Shown: positions 43,551 through 54,184, counted from the stretch's first letter. The stretch: 64,000 nt of DNA from Halomonas sp. ML-15 (GCF_014779595.1 NZ_JACXZT010000003.1:124001-188000), one strand, 5' to 3'. Notes: generated by a model not told the origin, from the sequence alone. Numbers and translations are program-made.

Positions 43551-44561
43551 ATGATGAAAGAACTACTGCAGAAACGCCTGCTATGGGTCGGCGGCAAGGG
43601 CGGGGTGGGCAAGACCACCGTGGCCGCCTCGCTGGCGGTACTTGCCGCACGCCGCGAGCGGCGGGTGCTGGTGGTCTCCACCGACCCGGCTCACAGTCTG
43701 GGCGATGTCTTCGATCGCGAGCTGAACGATGCGCCGCGGCGCCTGCTCCCCAACCTCGACGCCATGGAGATCGACCCCGATATCGAGGTCGAGGCCCATC
43801 TGGCGCGGGTCACCGAGCAGATGCGCCGCTACGCGGCGCCGGAGATGATGAAGGAGCTCGAGCGTCAGATGCGTCTGACTCGGCAGTCGCCGGGCACCCA
43901 GGAAGCAGCACTGCTCGAGCGCCTGGCGCGGCTGATGACCGATGACCAGTTGCCCTATGATCTGATCATCTTCGACACCGCGCCTACCGGCCATACGCTA
44001 CGCCTGTTGACCCTGCCCGAGGCGATGGCGGCGTGGACCGATGGCCTGCTGGCGCACAATCGCAAGTCCGAGGAGCTGGGCAAGGTGCTCCAGCACCTGA
44101 CCCCCAAGCGCGGCCGTGACGTTGCCACGCCGTTCGACGACCCCCAGGAAGACGCCTTCAGCGATCTCGATGAGCGCACCCGCGACGTGGCCCAGACCTT
44201 GCTCACTCGACGCCGGCTGTTTCACCAGGCGCGACGGCGCATCGAAAACCGTGACGAGAGCAACTTTCTGTTCGTGATGACTCCCGAGCGGCTGCCGATC
44301 CTCGAGACCGTGCGTGCCGTCGAGGCGCTCGAGGCTGTCAATATTCCGGTGGCTGGCACCCTGGTCAATCGGGTGATTCCCGAGGATGCCGACGGGGACT
44401 TTCTGCGCGCGCGGCGCGAGCAGGAAGCGGTCTACCTGGCCAGTATCGACCATGCCTTCAGCCATCTGCCAAGGCCACACCTGCCGTGGTTACCCACCGA
44501 CGTGCAGGGTATCGAGATCCTCGACGACCTGGCCGACCGTCTCGAGGGCCTGGGCTTCTAG
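43551..44561 (+). CDS. ArsA/Get3 (TRC40) family ATPase
   Basis: A 336-residue single-unit ATPase of the ArsA/Get3 class. The deviant Walker A GGKGGVGKTT is at about 14-23, switch I STDPAHSLGD near 45, switch II DTAPTGHTLR near 145, and the adenine-binding TPERLPILETVRAVEAL at about 245. True ArsA has two such units and three metal-binding Cys, which are not seen here. No arsB, arsC or arsR is nearby. It more likely works with the cory-CC-star protein in metal or membrane-protein handling; this is inference. I chose the ATG at 43551; 43554 is equally possible. Confidence 0.88.
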   Translation: MMKELLQKRLLWVGGKGGVGKTTVAASLAVLAARRERRVLVVSTDPAHSLGDVFDRELNDAPRRLLPNLDAMEIDPDIEVEAHLARVTEQMRRYAAPEMMKELERQMRLTRQSPGTQEAALLERLARLMTDDQLPYDLIIFDTAPTGHTLRLLTLPEAMAAWTDGLLAHNRKSEELGKVLQHLTPKRGRDVATPFDDPQEDAFSDLDERTRDVAQTLLTRRRLFHQARRRIENRDESNFLFVMTPERLPILETVRAVEALEAVNIPVAGTLVNRVIPEDADGDFLRARREQEAVYLASIDHAFSHLPRPHLPWLPTDVQGIEILDDLADRLEGLGF

Positions 44562-45631
44562 CGCGACATGTCGTGAGTGTCGAGCAGATCGAGGCGGCGC
44601 GTCGGCCAGTGCACCACCGCGGTGTGCCGTACCATGCGTTCGGCAAGTGCCGGGTGATCGCGGCGAATCACCTGGCTGGCGAAGTCCGACAGAAAGCGTG
44701 ACTTGAGCTCGGCGCGGGCGCGATCAACGCCGATGTCCTGGTAGGGCGTCGAGGCCAGCAGCATGAAACCGTCGTCGGGAATCCGCCCGGCGCGCATATT
44801 GGCATCGATGATGCTCGCCGCCGTCCCGACGGGTTCCGAGAGGTTGGGGCTGTAGGGCCCGACGATTAGCGCGGTATTTGGCACATGCAGAAAGTCGAAG
44901 CCGCGGCCGACGCAGATCACCCATTCACGATGCTCGATATCCAGTGCGCGGGAGACCCCACGCAGCGCCTCGACGTGTGCCAGGTTGCCCTCCAGCAGTG
45001 GCAGCAGATCCCGTAGTGTGGCCGATGGCATATCAGGGCACAGCGTGGTGATGCGCTGGGCCAGGCCGTCGGCCTGATCGGCACTCAGCGAGCCGATATC
45101 GAGCGTCTTGCCGTCGTCGCCGTGAATGATCAGCGCGTCGCTGTCGGTTTCGAAGCCGCACACCAGCGGATAGACATGGCGGTGGTCAGCGCCGAACAGC
45201 TGCTCGGCCTGGGCGCGGATCTCGTAGGCATGGGCCAGTGCCGCCTGGCTGTCACAGTCGAACCCGGCGCAGCCGCGGGAGCGTTCACCGCGGGAGAAGT
45301 GATAGGTGATCAGCATCAGCACGCCGTGGCCGGCGCGCGCGGCTTCGCTGACGCTCTCGGCCAGCATCTCGCCCAGATAGGGCCAGCCGAGGTGGAAAAT
45401 GCCACCAAGATTGCGAAACGGACGGATGATGCCCAGCGGCGTGCGAGTGGCATGTGGCAGATGAATGCGTCCGTCCATGCACTTCATCGCCACGATACGG
45501 GTCGGGTGTGCGGCCAGATAGCGCTCCCGGGCCAGCCAGGCCGAGGGGCTGCCGAACGTCTCTGCGTGATCCCGGGAGAGCGTTAGCAGCCACTCGATAC
45601 GCTGTGCCAGGGGGCGGTCATGAATCTGCAT
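44558..45631 (-). CDS. CsoSCA-like carbonic anhydrase-type protein
   Basis: A 357-residue protein with a beta-carbonic-anhydrase-like metal site. Cys51-x-Asp53-x-Arg55 (MKCMDGRIHLPH) matches the CxDxR zinc/dyad motif. His111 and Cys121 (TYHFSRGERSRGC) are ten apart, similar to the wide His-Cys spacing of carboxysomal CsoSCA (eleven) and unlike the HxxC of ordinary beta enzymes. No carboxysome genes are in the window. It converges on the ArsA-family gene with a four-base overlap and stands 19 bases from nth. Free-standing homologues are known only as hypothetical CsoSCA-domain proteins; activity is unproven. Confidence 0.65.
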   Translation of the reverse strand: MQIHDRPLAQRIEWLLTLSRDHAETFGSPSAWLARERYLAAHPTRIVAMKCMDGRIHLPHATRTPLGIIRPFRNLGGIFHLGWPYLGEMLAESVSEAARAGHGVLMLITYHFSRGERSRGCAGFDCDSQAALAHAYEIRAQAEQLFGADHRHVYPLVCGFETDSDALIIHGDDGKTLDIGSLSADQADGLAQRITTLCPDMPSATLRDLLPLLEGNLAHVEALRGVSRALDIEHREWVICVGRGFDFLHVPNTALIVGPYSPNLSEPVGTAASIIDANMRAGRIPDDGFMLLASTPYQDIGVDRARAELKSRFLSDFASQVIRRDHPALAERMVRHTAVVHWPTRRLDLLDTHDMSR

Positions 45632-45650
45632 GGGCGGCTCGTTGTATGGG

Positions 45651-46286
45651 TTAGAGTTCGACCTTGTCCTTGAACTCGCACAGGTCCTCGATCACACAGC
45701 TGCCGCAGCGCGGCTTGCGTGCTACGCAAGTATAGCGGCCGTGAAGAATCAGCCAGTGGTGGGCGTCCTGGCGAAACTCCCTGGGCACATGGCGCATCAG
45801 CTTCTTTTCAACCTCGACCACGTCCTTGCCCGGGGCGAGGCGAGTGCGGTTGGAGACACGGAAGATATGGGTATCGACGGCGATGGTGGGCTGGCCAAAG
45901 GCGGTATTGAGGATCACGTTGGCGGTCTTGCGGCCCACGCCGGGCAGCGCCTCGAGCGCGGCACGGGTCTGCGGCACCTCGCCGGCGTGCTTGTCGACCA
46001 GGAGATGACAGGTCTTCATCAGGTTCTCGGCCTTGGTGTTGTAGAGACCGATGGTCATGATGTGCTGCTTGAGGCCATCGATGCCAAGCTCGATGATCGC
46101 CTGGGGGGTGTTGGCAACCGGGAACAGCCTGGCGGTGGCCTTGTTGACGCCGACATCGGTAGCCTGGGCCGAGAGCAGCACCGCCACCAGTAGCTCGAAG
46201 GGCGTGCTCCAGTTCAGCTCGGTGGTCGGTTCGGGCATATGGTCGCGCAGCCGGGTAAATATCTCGTGGCGTTTCTGGGCATTCAT
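45651..46286 (-). CDS. nth: Endonuclease III
   Basis: A 211-residue base-excision-repair glycosylase/AP lyase for oxidised pyrimidines. The helix-hairpin-helix [13 protein letters not shown] carries the catalytic Lys (about 120), the catalytic Asp is in [11 protein letters not shown], and the [4Fe-4S] motif C-x6-C-x2-C-x5-C is at the C-terminus. Its start overlaps the rnfB stop by four bases, an arrangement widely conserved in gammaproteobacteria. Confidence 0.97.
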   Translation of the reverse strand: MNAQKRHEIFTRLRDHMPEPTTELNWSTPFELLVAVLLSAQATDVGVNKATARLFPVANTPQAIIELGIDGLKQHIMTIGLYNTKAENLMKTCHLLVDKHAGEVPQTRAALEALPGVGRKTANVILNTAFGQPTIAVDTHIFRVSNRTRLAPGKDVVEVEKKLMRHVPREFRQDAHHWLILHGRYTCVARKPRCGSCVIEDLCEFKDKVEL

Positions 46287-47269
46287 GTCGGTTGGCCGTG
46301 TGACGGTGACTGAGAGGCGAGGGCGGCGCGAGCCTGCTCGAGCATGGCGCTGGCCTGGTCGATCTGCTGCTCGGCGCTGGCCTTGGCGGCGGGGTCATGT
46401 TGGCGCTCGGCGTGGGCCAACTGTTGGCGCGCCTTGCGCAGCGACTGTTCGGCGGCGTTGACCGCCATACGCTTCTGGTGCAGCGAAGAGGCGCGGGGGG
46501 GCGAAGCCTGGGGGGGCTGCCCGAGCTGCCGGTCGAGGGCGTCGAGCTGAGATTGGTGCTCGGCGATACGCGTCGCCAATGCCTCGCGCTGCTCATCGTC
46601 CGCGGCGTTCTGCTGCTGACGTGTCAGGCGTTTGAGGGCAGCGGTCAGCCTCACACGATTGGCGCGCAGGGCGCTGGCAGACAGCGATGGTGTTTGCGTA
46701 GTGGTTACCGGGGCGGCCTTGGCCAACCGCTCGGCGCGGCGCCGTTGCTTGGCCTCGGCCTGGGCCGCCAGACGCTGCTGGCGCGCCTCGAAGCGGCGCC
46801 GACCTTGGTGGGCACGATAGGCGAGATAGCGCTGCTGCTGCTGTTCGCTCCTGGCGGCCTGCCACTGCGGGTGCGGCAGCAAATCGATGCAGTCGACCGG
46901 GCAGGGGGCGACACACAGCTCGCAGCCGGTGCACTGATCAACGATGACCGTGTGCATCAGCTTGGCGGCACCGACGATGGCGTCCACCGGGCAGGCCTGG
47001 ATGCACTTGGTGCAGCCGATGCACTCGTCCTCGCGGACATAGGCGGTCAGCGGCGACTGGGCCGGCTGATCCAGGGCGCTGACGGGGCGACCGGTGATTG
47101 CTGCCAGGCGTGCCACGGTGCGCTCACCGCCGGGTGGGCAGCGGTTGATGGCCTCGCCTTGGGCGATCGCCTCGGCATAGGGGCGGCAGCCCGGCTGGCC
47201 GCACTTGCCGCACTGGGTCTGGGGGAGCTCGGCGTCGATGGCGTCAATCAGAACATGCTTGCCCGTCAC
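46283..47269 (-). CDS. rsxB: RnfB-type ferredoxin without an Rnf complex (RsxB-like)
   Basis: A 328-residue iron-sulfur protein. It opens directly in the RnfB [4Fe-4S] domain (Cys20, Cys23, Cys28, Cys44) with no N-terminal membrane helix. Two ferredoxin motifs follow ([12 protein letters not shown] and [12 protein letters not shown], about 83-130). The remaining 200 residues are an Arg/Gln/Ala-rich charged helix, probably coiled coil. No rnfA, C, D, G or E is nearby, so this is an orphan form coupled to nth. It may shuttle electrons to a different partner, possibly linked to the Fe-S cluster of endonuclease III or SoxR; this is inference. Confidence 0.85.
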   Translation of the reverse strand: MTGKHVLIDAIDAELPQTQCGKCGQPGCRPYAEAIAQGEAINRCPPGGERTVARLAAITGRPVSALDQPAQSPLTAYVREDECIGCTKCIQACPVDAIVGAAKLMHTVIVDQCTGCELCVAPCPVDCIDLLPHPQWQAARSEQQQQRYLAYRAHQGRRRFEARQQRLAAQAEAKQRRRAERLAKAAPVTTTQTPSLSASALRANRVRLTAALKRLTRQQQNAADDEQREALATRIAEHQSQLDALDRQLGQPPQASPPRASSLHQKRMAVNAAEQSLRKARQQLAHAERQHDPAAKASAEQQIDQASAMLEQARAALASQSPSHGQPT

Positions 47270-47359
47270 AGTGGCTCCTCATTGGGCTCGTCGACAGGCC
47301 ATTATTGTACTGACTTTGCCGTGCAACAGGTACCGGACGGGCAGGTCGTTGGACCACTG

Positions 47360-48952
47360 CTAGGGGGCCAGGGTGGACGCGTGTCGCTGGGCAGGGTTTG
47401 CCTCGACCCGATTTCGCCCTTTCTCCTTGGCGAGGTAGAGTGCCTGATCGGCTGCCTGCATCAGCGTCACGGCATCTTTCAGTCCCGTGGGGTGGCATCT
47501 GGCGACGCCGATGCTCACCGTTACGTAGGGGGCAGTGGGTGACGTGGCGTGTGGCAGGGCCCGCGCTTCGATGGCCTGGCGCAGCGACTCTGCTTGCTCG
47601 ATGGCCGCTTCGAGGGAGGTATCTGGCAGCAGAACGCTGAACTCCTCGCCCCCCGTGCGGGCGGCCAGCACGTGCTGGGAACCGAGATGCTGCTGCATGC
47701 ACTCGGCCAGCGTGATCAGGCAATCATCGCCGACGAGATGTCCATAGTGGTCGTTGTAGAGCTTGAAATGGTCGATATCGATCATCAATGCCGAGACTTC
47801 GTCACCAGACATCAGCGCTTTATGCAGTGCCTGCTCGAGGCGTTGATCGAACAGGCGGCGGTTAGCGAGTCCGGTCAGGGAGTCATGCTGGGACAAATTG
47901 AGTAACAGAGACGACTGCTGCTGGTGGTGAGCGAGCAGGTCGCGAAACTCCTGGGCCAGGGTGCCGATTTCATCGCGGCGTTTTAGCAGCGACGCTGGCA
48001 TTTGGGGAGGGGGAGATTCGAGGTGCACGCGCTGCGTGAATCGCGAGAACTGACGGAGTGGGGCCAGCACGATGCTTTCGAGCAGCCACAGCACTACCAG
48101 AAGCGTCACGATCAGTACGCCGCTTGTCCAGTAGAGGGCAAACCGAAAGGTTTCAAGGCTCGCTTGATAGCGCTGGCGCGGGAGTAGCGCCTCGATACGA
48201 ATCAGGTGGTCATCGGGCAAGGCTTCGATGGTACGTCTGGCTGCCATCCTGGTCGCTGATACGCGCTGCAGGCCCTGGTGTGTCCCAGTGGCGTCGCGCA
48301 AGTGGCTTCTCAGGTCCAGGTCGATGCCGGTGGTATCGCGCAGCTGTTCGATCCACGACGTCGACATGGGGCGCACCATCAGCAGTGAGCCGGCCGCGGG
48401 GGACGCCTCATAGCTTCGATAGATGCCCGACATGGCAGCCATGGCCAGCTCGGGTTTGGCCGATAGCCACGTCTGGGTGTCGTCGTTCTGACTCTCGAGC
48501 CTCGGCTGCAAGGTGTCAATATAACTCTCGGCCCACTCGCAGGGAGGCGCTACGCTAGCACATGAAGTGAACTCGTCGTTGCCGTCGAACCCCACTATCC
48601 AGACAGGCTGATGGTGTGCGTCGAGAAAGAGCATCACCCTGAGGTCGAGCGTTTCCAGTGTGCTCTCATACAGGTTGGAGTCGACATACTCGGGGCGTTC
48701 GCCCAGCACGAACTGGTAGGTGTCATCCCACCAGGCCCAGTCCTCCACCACCCGCCTCATATGCGCAAGCTCGCTGTCCATGGCACGCTCGACTCGGTCG
48801 AGCTCGCCGCCCGCGAACTGCTCTTCGTCCTCGAGCAGGATCGGCATGATCTGATGGCGGGCCACCAGCACCAACGCCAGAAACGCAAGGCACAGCACGC
48901 CGCACAGGGCGAGCATGAAACGATGGCGTAATGAGGTGAACGGACGTGGCAT
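47360..48952 (-). CDS. CHASE4-HAMP-GGDEF diguanylate cyclase
   Basis: A 530-residue membrane cyclase. Helix one (about 12-30) and helix two (about 290-312) bracket a periplasmic CHASE4 domain containing the telltale DWAWWDDTYQF. HAMP follows, then GGDEF with DSLTGLANRRLFD and the active site RTGGEEF. No RxxD inhibition site lies five residues before it, so feedback by c-di-GMP is not expected. I chose the ATG at 48952, which has GAGGAA six bases ahead; the longer open frame extends into metG. It lies between metG and rnfB with a terminator on its upstream side, so it has its own promoter. Confidence 0.9.
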   Translation of the reverse strand: MPRPFTSLRHRFMLALCGVLCLAFLALVLVARHQIMPILLEDEEQFAGGELDRVERAMDSELAHMRRVVEDWAWWDDTYQFVLGERPEYVDSNLYESTLETLDLRVMLFLDAHHQPVWIVGFDGNDEFTSCASVAPPCEWAESYIDTLQPRLESQNDDTQTWLSAKPELAMAAMSGIYRSYEASPAAGSLLMVRPMSTSWIEQLRDTTGIDLDLRSHLRDATGTHQGLQRVSATRMAARRTIEALPDDHLIRIEALLPRQRYQASLETFRFALYWTSGVLIVTLLVVLWLLESIVLAPLRQFSRFTQRVHLESPPPQMPASLLKRRDEIGTLAQEFRDLLAHHQQQSSLLLNLSQHDSLTGLANRRLFDQRLEQALHKALMSGDEVSALMIDIDHFKLYNDHYGHLVGDDCLITLAECMQQHLGSQHVLAARTGGEEFSVLLPDTSLEAAIEQAESLRQAIEARALPHATSPTAPYVTVSIGVARCHPTGLKDAVTLMQAADQALYLAKEKGRNRVEANPAQRHASTLAP

Positions 48953-49044
48953 TGAGATTCCTCGGTGCCCTGCGCACCGTTTTGTAAGAGATATCTTACA
49001 AAGCCTATCGGCGAGTACTAACGATTCTTTAGTTTCATGGCCAC

Positions 49045-49074
49045 AAAAAAGGCGCCCGTGAGAGTCCGGGCGCC
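49045..49074 (-). terminator. Terminator of metG
   Basis: On the minus strand an eight-base GC stem (49067-49074 with 49051-49058), eight-base loop, followed by a run of six T (complement of 49045-49050). It begins about 24 bases after the metG stop. Confidence 0.88.
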
Positions 49075-49097
49075 TGCCGCGAGTCAGCTGGTTGGGG

Positions 49098-51143
49098 CTA
49101 CACCACGCGTTGGCCTGGTTCGGCACCTGAATCAGGCGAAAGCAGGTAGATACCGTCGTTGTTGCCGGCGGCCAGCACCATGCCTTCGGAGACGCCGAAG
49201 CGCATCTTGCGCGGAGCCAGGTTGGCAACCATGACCGTCAGCCGACCCTCCAGCGCTTCCGGCGCGTAGGCGGATCGGATGCCGGAGAAGACCGTGCGGG
49301 TCTCGCCGCCGAGGTCGAGGGTCAGCTGCAGCAGCTTGTCGGCACCTTCGACGTAGTCGGCCTTGGCGATACGGGCGATGCGCAGGTCGACCTTGATGAA
49401 GTCGTCGAAGCTGATCTCGGCGGCGATGGGATCGTCGCTTAGCGGTCCCTTGGGGGACTCCTTGAGTTTCTGTTCTTCCACCAGGTCCTCCTTGGATGCC
49501 TCGATCATGGCATCGATCTTGTCGCGTTCGACGCGGGTCATCAACGGCTTGAACTTGGCGACCGCGTGATCCAACAGCACCTCGTGGCGGCTGTGCCAGG
49601 CGAGGCTGTCGAGCTTGAGGAACTCGCGCGCGCCCTCGGCCATGGCCGGGACCACCGGGGCCAGGTAGACCATCAGCTGGCGGAACAGGTTGATGCCCAC
49701 CGAGCAGATATCGAGCACTTCCTGCTCGCGCCCTGGCTCCTTGGCCAGCACCCAAGGCGCCTTGTCGGCGATATAGGTGTTCGCCTCGTCGGCGAGTTCC
49801 ATTATCTTGCGCATGGCGCGGCCGAACTCGCGCGCCTCGAAATCGGCGGCAATGTCGTCGCCGGCGGCGATGAAACGGGCCACCAGCTCCGGCTCGGCGC
49901 AGTGGGCCGACAGCTTGCCGTCGCCCAACTTCTTGACGAAGCCGGCGCAGCGGCTGGCGATGTTGACCACCTTGCCCACCAGGTCAGAGTTGACGCGCTG
50001 CGCGAAGTCTTCGAGGTTGAGGTCGAGGTCGTCGACCCCCGAGGTCAGCTTGGCGGCGAAGTAGTAGCGCAGATATTCCGGGTTGAGATGCTCGGCGTAG
50101 GTGGCAGCCTTGATGAAGGTGCCACGCGACTTCGACATCTTGGCGCCGTTGACGGTGACGAAGCCGTGGCAGTTGACCCCGGTGGGGGTGCGGAAGTCGG
50201 CACCCTCGAGCATCGCCGGCCAGAACAGGGCGTGGAAGTAGACGATGTCCTTGCCGATGAAGTGATAGACCTCGGCGTCGCTATCGCGCTTCCAGTAGGC
50301 GTCGAAGTCGATGCCCTCACGGTCGCAGAGGTTCTTGAAACTGGCCAGGTAGCCGATCGGCGCATCGAGCCAGACATAGAAGTACTTGCCGGGCGCATCG
50401 GGGATCTCGAACCCGAAGTAGGGCGCATCGCGGGAGATGTCCCACTCGTTGAGCCCTGATTCGAACCACTCCTGCAGCTTGTTGCTGATCTGGGTCTGGA
50501 CGTGGTCGCCGCGGGTCCAGCGCTTGAGGAAGTCGGCGAAGTCCGGCAGCTTGAAGAAGAAGTGGGTGGAACTGCGCACTTCCGGAGTGGCGCCGGAGAT
50601 CGCCGACACCGGATCGATCAGCTCCGCCGGGGTATAGGTGGCGCCGCACGCCTCGCAGTTGTCGCCATACTGATCCTCTGCCTTGCACTTGGGGCAGGTG
50701 CCCTTGATAAAGCGGTCGGCGAGGAACAGCCCCTTGACCGGATCGTACATCTGTTCGATGTCGCGGGTGGCGATATGCCCGGCGTTGCGCAGACGGGTAT
50801 AGATCAGCTCACTGAAGTAGCGGTTTTCGTCGGAGTGGGTCGAGTGGTAGTTGTCGAAGGCCACACCGAAACGCGCGAAATCCGTCTGGTGTTCGCGGGA
50901 CACACGCTCTATCAATGCCTCAGAGGTGATGCCCTCCTGCTCGGCACGCAGCATGATGGCGGTACCGTGGGCGTCGTCGGCGCAGACGTAGTGGCACTCG
51001 TTGCCGCGGCTCTTCTGGAAGCGTACCCAGATATCGGTCTGGATGTACTCCAGCAGATGGCCCAGGTGAATGGCGCCGTTAGCGTAGGGCAGGGCGCTGG
51101 TAACGAGAATCTTGCGCGCATGGTGACGTGGCGAGTTGGACAT
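49098..51143 (-). CDS. metG: Methionyl-tRNA synthetase
   Basis: A 681-residue class I synthetase with the HIGH motif as HLGH ([15 protein letters not shown]), a four-Cys zinc knuckle ([17 protein letters not shown]), the KMSKS motif ([13 protein letters not shown]) and a C-terminal EMAPII/Trbp111 tRNA-binding domain (about 580-681). The ATG at 51143 gives the standard start [20 protein letters not shown]; an upstream in-frame extension to 51260 adds unconserved residues. No strong Shine-Dalgarno is visible at the chosen start. Essential for initiation and elongation. Confidence 0.97.
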   Translation of the reverse strand: MSNSPRHHARKILVTSALPYANGAIHLGHLLEYIQTDIWVRFQKSRGNECHYVCADDAHGTAIMLRAEQEGITSEALIERVSREHQTDFARFGVAFDNYHSTHSDENRYFSELIYTRLRNAGHIATRDIEQMYDPVKGLFLADRFIKGTCPKCKAEDQYGDNCEACGATYTPAELIDPVSAISGATPEVRSSTHFFFKLPDFADFLKRWTRGDHVQTQISNKLQEWFESGLNEWDISRDAPYFGFEIPDAPGKYFYVWLDAPIGYLASFKNLCDREGIDFDAYWKRDSDAEVYHFIGKDIVYFHALFWPAMLEGADFRTPTGVNCHGFVTVNGAKMSKSRGTFIKAATYAEHLNPEYLRYYFAAKLTSGVDDLDLNLEDFAQRVNSDLVGKVVNIASRCAGFVKKLGDGKLSAHCAEPELVARFIAAGDDIAADFEAREFGRAMRKIMELADEANTYIADKAPWVLAKEPGREQEVLDICSVGINLFRQLMVYLAPVVPAMAEGAREFLKLDSLAWHSRHEVLLDHAVAKFKPLMTRVERDKIDAMIEASKEDLVEEQKLKESPKGPLSDDPIAAEISFDDFIKVDLRIARIAKADYVEGADKLLQLTLDLGGETRTVFSGIRSAYAPEALEGRLTVMVANLAPRKMRFGVSEGMVLAAGNNDGIYLLSPDSGAEPGQRVV

Positions 51144-51404
51144 AGTGGCGGTGACGTTTCCCAGAAAATCAGACTCACGATTGTAGCCATCTTCGTCGGC
51201 GCCTGCATCCGTGCGCCGCCTTTGTGGTCGAAGCTCGCTTAGGTCGGAGGCCAGGCGCATTGGCGCAGTATCACGCGCTTGGGTAAGATAAGGCCTAACC
51301 GTTGGGCAGGTCGAAGGAATCGACCGCTATCGCGGTACTCAGCGCACCACGTTTCGCATCGCCAATAACGTGTTGAACGACTGATCATTCATGGAGGATC
51401 ACCA

Positions 51405-51674
51405 ATGCTATTACGTACCCTAGTTCCCGCCCTCGTGGCCGTTGCCTTCGTTGCCGGCTGCTCCAGCAATGCCATCTCGCCGAACTATACCAGTGAGAAT
51501 CCCGACATCATGCGCATCGGCGACGACCGGCCGGCCGATCCCGAGCGCTACGTCGAGGAGATGGGCTCCTACTGCGTCGAGGTCGAGGAGACCTGGAACG
51601 ATCATGGCACCACTCCCGACGGTCAGACCTTGTGGGCCAAGGACACTGCGCGAAGCGTCGTGCCCTGCGACTGA
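51405..51674 (+). CDS. Small lipoprotein, member of a paralogous pair (copy 1)
   Basis: An 89-residue lipoprotein. Signal peptide of about 18 residues ends in the lipobox VAGC; Ser follows the Cys, favouring outer-membrane sorting. The mature part carries NPDIMRIGDDRPADP, GSYC, TPDGQTLWAKDT and a C-terminal VVPC-Asp. About 60% of mature residues match the gene at 57764-58036. The two conserved non-lipid Cys could form a disulfide. GGAGG precedes the ATG, and a hairpin follows. I recognise no named family; function unknown. Confidence 0.8.
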   Translation: MLLRTLVPALVAVAFVAGCSSNAISPNYTSENPDIMRIGDDRPADPERYVEEMGSYCVEVEETWNDHGTTPDGQTLWAKDTARSVVPCD

Positions 51675-51700
51675 ACGACAGATCAGCATCGAGATGACTA

Positions 51701-51730
51701 CCACCGGCCCGTCCTTGCACGGGCCGGTGG
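51701..51730 (+). terminator. Terminator after lipoprotein copy 1
   Basis: A perfect 12-bp GC stem (51701-51712 with 51719-51730) and six-base loop, 27 bases after the stop. The U-run is weak (CGTATT). Confidence 0.65.
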
Positions 51731-51802
51731 CGTATTGGCCTGACGACATCATCGTGGTCAGGGCGTACCATCCGTGCCTGAATCAATCGGCGAGGCGAGG
51801 CG

Positions 51803-54184
51803 GTGGCTGAACAGGGCTTTCTACTCACCCGACACTGGCGGGATACGCCGGCGGGCTGCAAGGTGTCACTGTGGGTGGCGACCGATGCAGGTCCACGCTA
51901 TCTGGTATTGCCGATACAGCCAGTGGTGGCGTTCCTGCCCGCCGCCGAGCGTCAGCGAGCCATGCGGCTGCTGGAGAAGGAACGCGACGTTGAGCTGCGT
52001 GAACTGGGACTGTGCGACTTTCAGCAGCGGCCTGTCCTGGGCCTCTACTGCAGTCATCAACGGCAGCTGATGCAGCTGGAAAAACGCCTGGGCGATGCCG
52101 GTATCACGCTGCTCGAGGCGGATATTCGCCCTCCAGAGCGCTACCTGATGGAGCGTTTCATCACTGCCGCGGTGCGATTCAGTGCCACTCACGCTGAGGG
52201 TGGGCGACTACGTGACACTGGGCTCAAGCCGGATGCCACCTATCGCCCCACGCTGCGGCTCTGCTCGCTGGATATCGAGACCAGTGAGCGCGGCGATCTC
52301 TACTCCATTGCGGTGGAAGGCTGTGGTCAGCGTCACGTCTATATGCTCGATGAGCAGGGCAGCGCCGAGTCCAGCGCGGCGCCAGACGACATCGACCTGA
52401 GCTACTGTGCCACCCGCGCTGAGCTGCTGGAGTGTCTGAACGACTGGGTCGCCAGGCACGACCCGGACGCGATCATCGGCTGGAATCTGGTGCAGTTCGA
52501 CCTGCGGGTCCTGCAGCGCCACGCGGAGCAACTCGGTGTCCCGCTGCGTCTCGGCCGCGGTGGCGAGGCCATGGGCTGGCGCGCCCACGGCAGCCAGGCC
52601 AACCACTATTTCGCCTCGGCGCCGGGGCGGCTGATCATCGACGGCATCGAGGCGCTGCGTCAGGCGACCTGGCAGTTCTCCTCCTTCAGCCTGGAGAGTG
52701 TCGCTCAGACGCTGCTTGGCGAGGGCAAGGCGATCGACAATCCCTACCAGCGCATGGACGATATCAACCGCATGTTCGCCGAGGACAAGCCGGCGCTGGC
52801 ACGCTATAACCTCAAGGACTGCGAACTGGTCACACGGATCTTCGCCAAGACCGAGCTGATCGACTTCCTGCTCGAGCGGGCCGCAGTCACCGGCCTGCCG
52901 GTCGATCGCATGGGCGGTTCGGTGGCGGCGTTCTCGCATCTCTATCTGCCGCGCCTGCACCGCCTCGGTTTCGTGGCGCCGAGCCTCGGCGACGTTGAGG
53001 GCGACAACAGCCCCGGTGGGTTCGTGATGGACTCGCGCCCCGGCCTCTATGACTCGGTGCTGGTACTCGACTTCAAGAGTCTCTATCCATCGATCATCCG
53101 CACCTTCCTGATCGACCCGGTCGGCCTGGTGACAGGGTTGGCCGAGGAGCAGCACGCCCCCGGCAGCGGCCTGACGGTGCCAGGCTTTCGCGGTGCGTAC
53201 TTCTCGCGCAACCGGCATGCCCTGCCCGAGATCGTGGCGCGGGTCTGGCGGGGCCGCGAGGCCGCCAAGCGCGACGGCAACGCTCCTCTTTCCCAGGCGT
53301 TGAAGATCATCATGAACGCCTTCTATGGCGTGCTCGGTTCGCGGGGCTGCCGCTTTTTCGATCCGCGGCTGGCCTCGTCGATCACCCTGCGTGGCCATCA
53401 GATCATGCAGCGCACCCGCGAGCTGATCGAGGCCGAGGGGTATACCGTCATCTACGGCGACACCGATTCCACCTTCGTATGGCTGGAGGGCGCTCACGAT
53501 GGTGACGCCGCCGATGCCATTGGCCGCCGCCTGGCAGACAAGGTCAATGCCTGGTGGCGCGAGCACCTGCGCGCGGCCTACGACCTTGAGAGTGCCCTGG
53601 AGCTGCAGTTCGAGACGCACTATCGGCGCTTTCTGATGCCCACCATTCGCGGCGCCGAGGAGGGCAGCAAGAAGCGCTATGCGGGGCTGGTCGACGATGC
53701 CGGGGGGCAGCCCCGACTGGTCTTCAAGGGGCTCGAAACGGTGCGCGCCGACTGGACGGCGCTGGCCAAGACATTCCAGCAGACGCTCTACCGACGAATA
53801 TTTCTCGGTGAGCCCTATCGCGACTTCGTGCGCGACTATGTGGCCCGCACCCTGGCCGGCGAGTACGACGACCAGTTGGTTTACCGCAAGCGGTTGCGAC
53901 GTCGGCTCGGCGATTATCAGCGCAATGTGCCGCCCCACGTGCGCGCCGCCCGTATGGCCGACGAGCTCAATCAGCGCCTTGGGCGCCCGCAGCAGTACCA
54001 GCACGGCGGCTGGATTCGCTATGTGATGACCGTGTCCGGGCCGGAGCCGCTGGAGCAGCGGCGCTCGGCGATCGACTACCAGCACTACCTGACGAGGCAG
54101 TTGCAGCCGGTGGCGGATGCCATCCTGCCATTCGTCGATGACGACTTCTCCATGCTGATCGATCGCCAGTTGGGGCTGTTCTAG
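51803..54184 (+). CDS. polB: DNA polymerase II (family B)
   Basis: A 793-residue family B polymerase with proofreading. Exo I is SLDIETSE (about 154-161), exo [14 protein letters not shown], exo [14 protein letters not shown]. Polymerase motif A is [14 protein letters not shown] (about 420), motif [16 protein letters not shown], motif C YGDTDSTF (about 551). Start is GTG at 51803 with GGCGAGG just ahead. In E. coli polB is SOS-induced and works in translesion synthesis and repair; no LexA box is apparent upstream here. It converges on the membrane-protein gene with a four-base overlap. Confidence 0.96.
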   Translation: MAEQGFLLTRHWRDTPAGCKVSLWVATDAGPRYLVLPIQPVVAFLPAAERQRAMRLLEKERDVELRELGLCDFQQRPVLGLYCSHQRQLMQLEKRLGDAGITLLEADIRPPERYLMERFITAAVRFSATHAEGGRLRDTGLKPDATYRPTLRLCSLDIETSERGDLYSIAVEGCGQRHVYMLDEQGSAESSAAPDDIDLSYCATRAELLECLNDWVARHDPDAIIGWNLVQFDLRVLQRHAEQLGVPLRLGRGGEAMGWRAHGSQANHYFASAPGRLIIDGIEALRQATWQFSSFSLESVAQTLLGEGKAIDNPYQRMDDINRMFAEDKPALARYNLKDCELVTRIFAKTELIDFLLERAAVTGLPVDRMGGSVAAFSHLYLPRLHRLGFVAPSLGDVEGDNSPGGFVMDSRPGLYDSVLVLDFKSLYPSIIRTFLIDPVGLVTGLAEEQHAPGSGLTVPGFRGAYFSRNRHALPEIVARVWRGREAAKRDGNAPLSQALKIIMNAFYGVLGSRGCRFFDPRLASSITLRGHQIMQRTRELIEAEGYTVIYGDTDSTFVWLEGAHDGDAADAIGRRLADKVNAWWREHLRAAYDLESALELQFETHYRRFLMPTIRGAEEGSKKRYAGLVDDAGGQPRLVFKGLETVRADWTALAKTFQQTLYRRIFLGEPYRDFVRDYVARTLAGEYDDQLVYRKRLRRRLGDYQRNVPPHVRAARMADELNQRLGRPQQYQHGGWIRYVMTVSGPEPLEQRRSAIDYQHYLTRQLQPVADAILPFVDDDFSMLIDRQLGLF

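Noticed and set aside
43551-44561. Arsenite efflux ATPase ArsA.
   Set aside because: Single ATPase unit, no visible metal-binding Cys triad, and no arsB, arsC, arsD or arsR nearby.
46283-47269. Part of a sodium-pumping Rnf complex.
   Set aside because: No other Rnf subunit is adjacent and the N-terminal membrane helix is missing.
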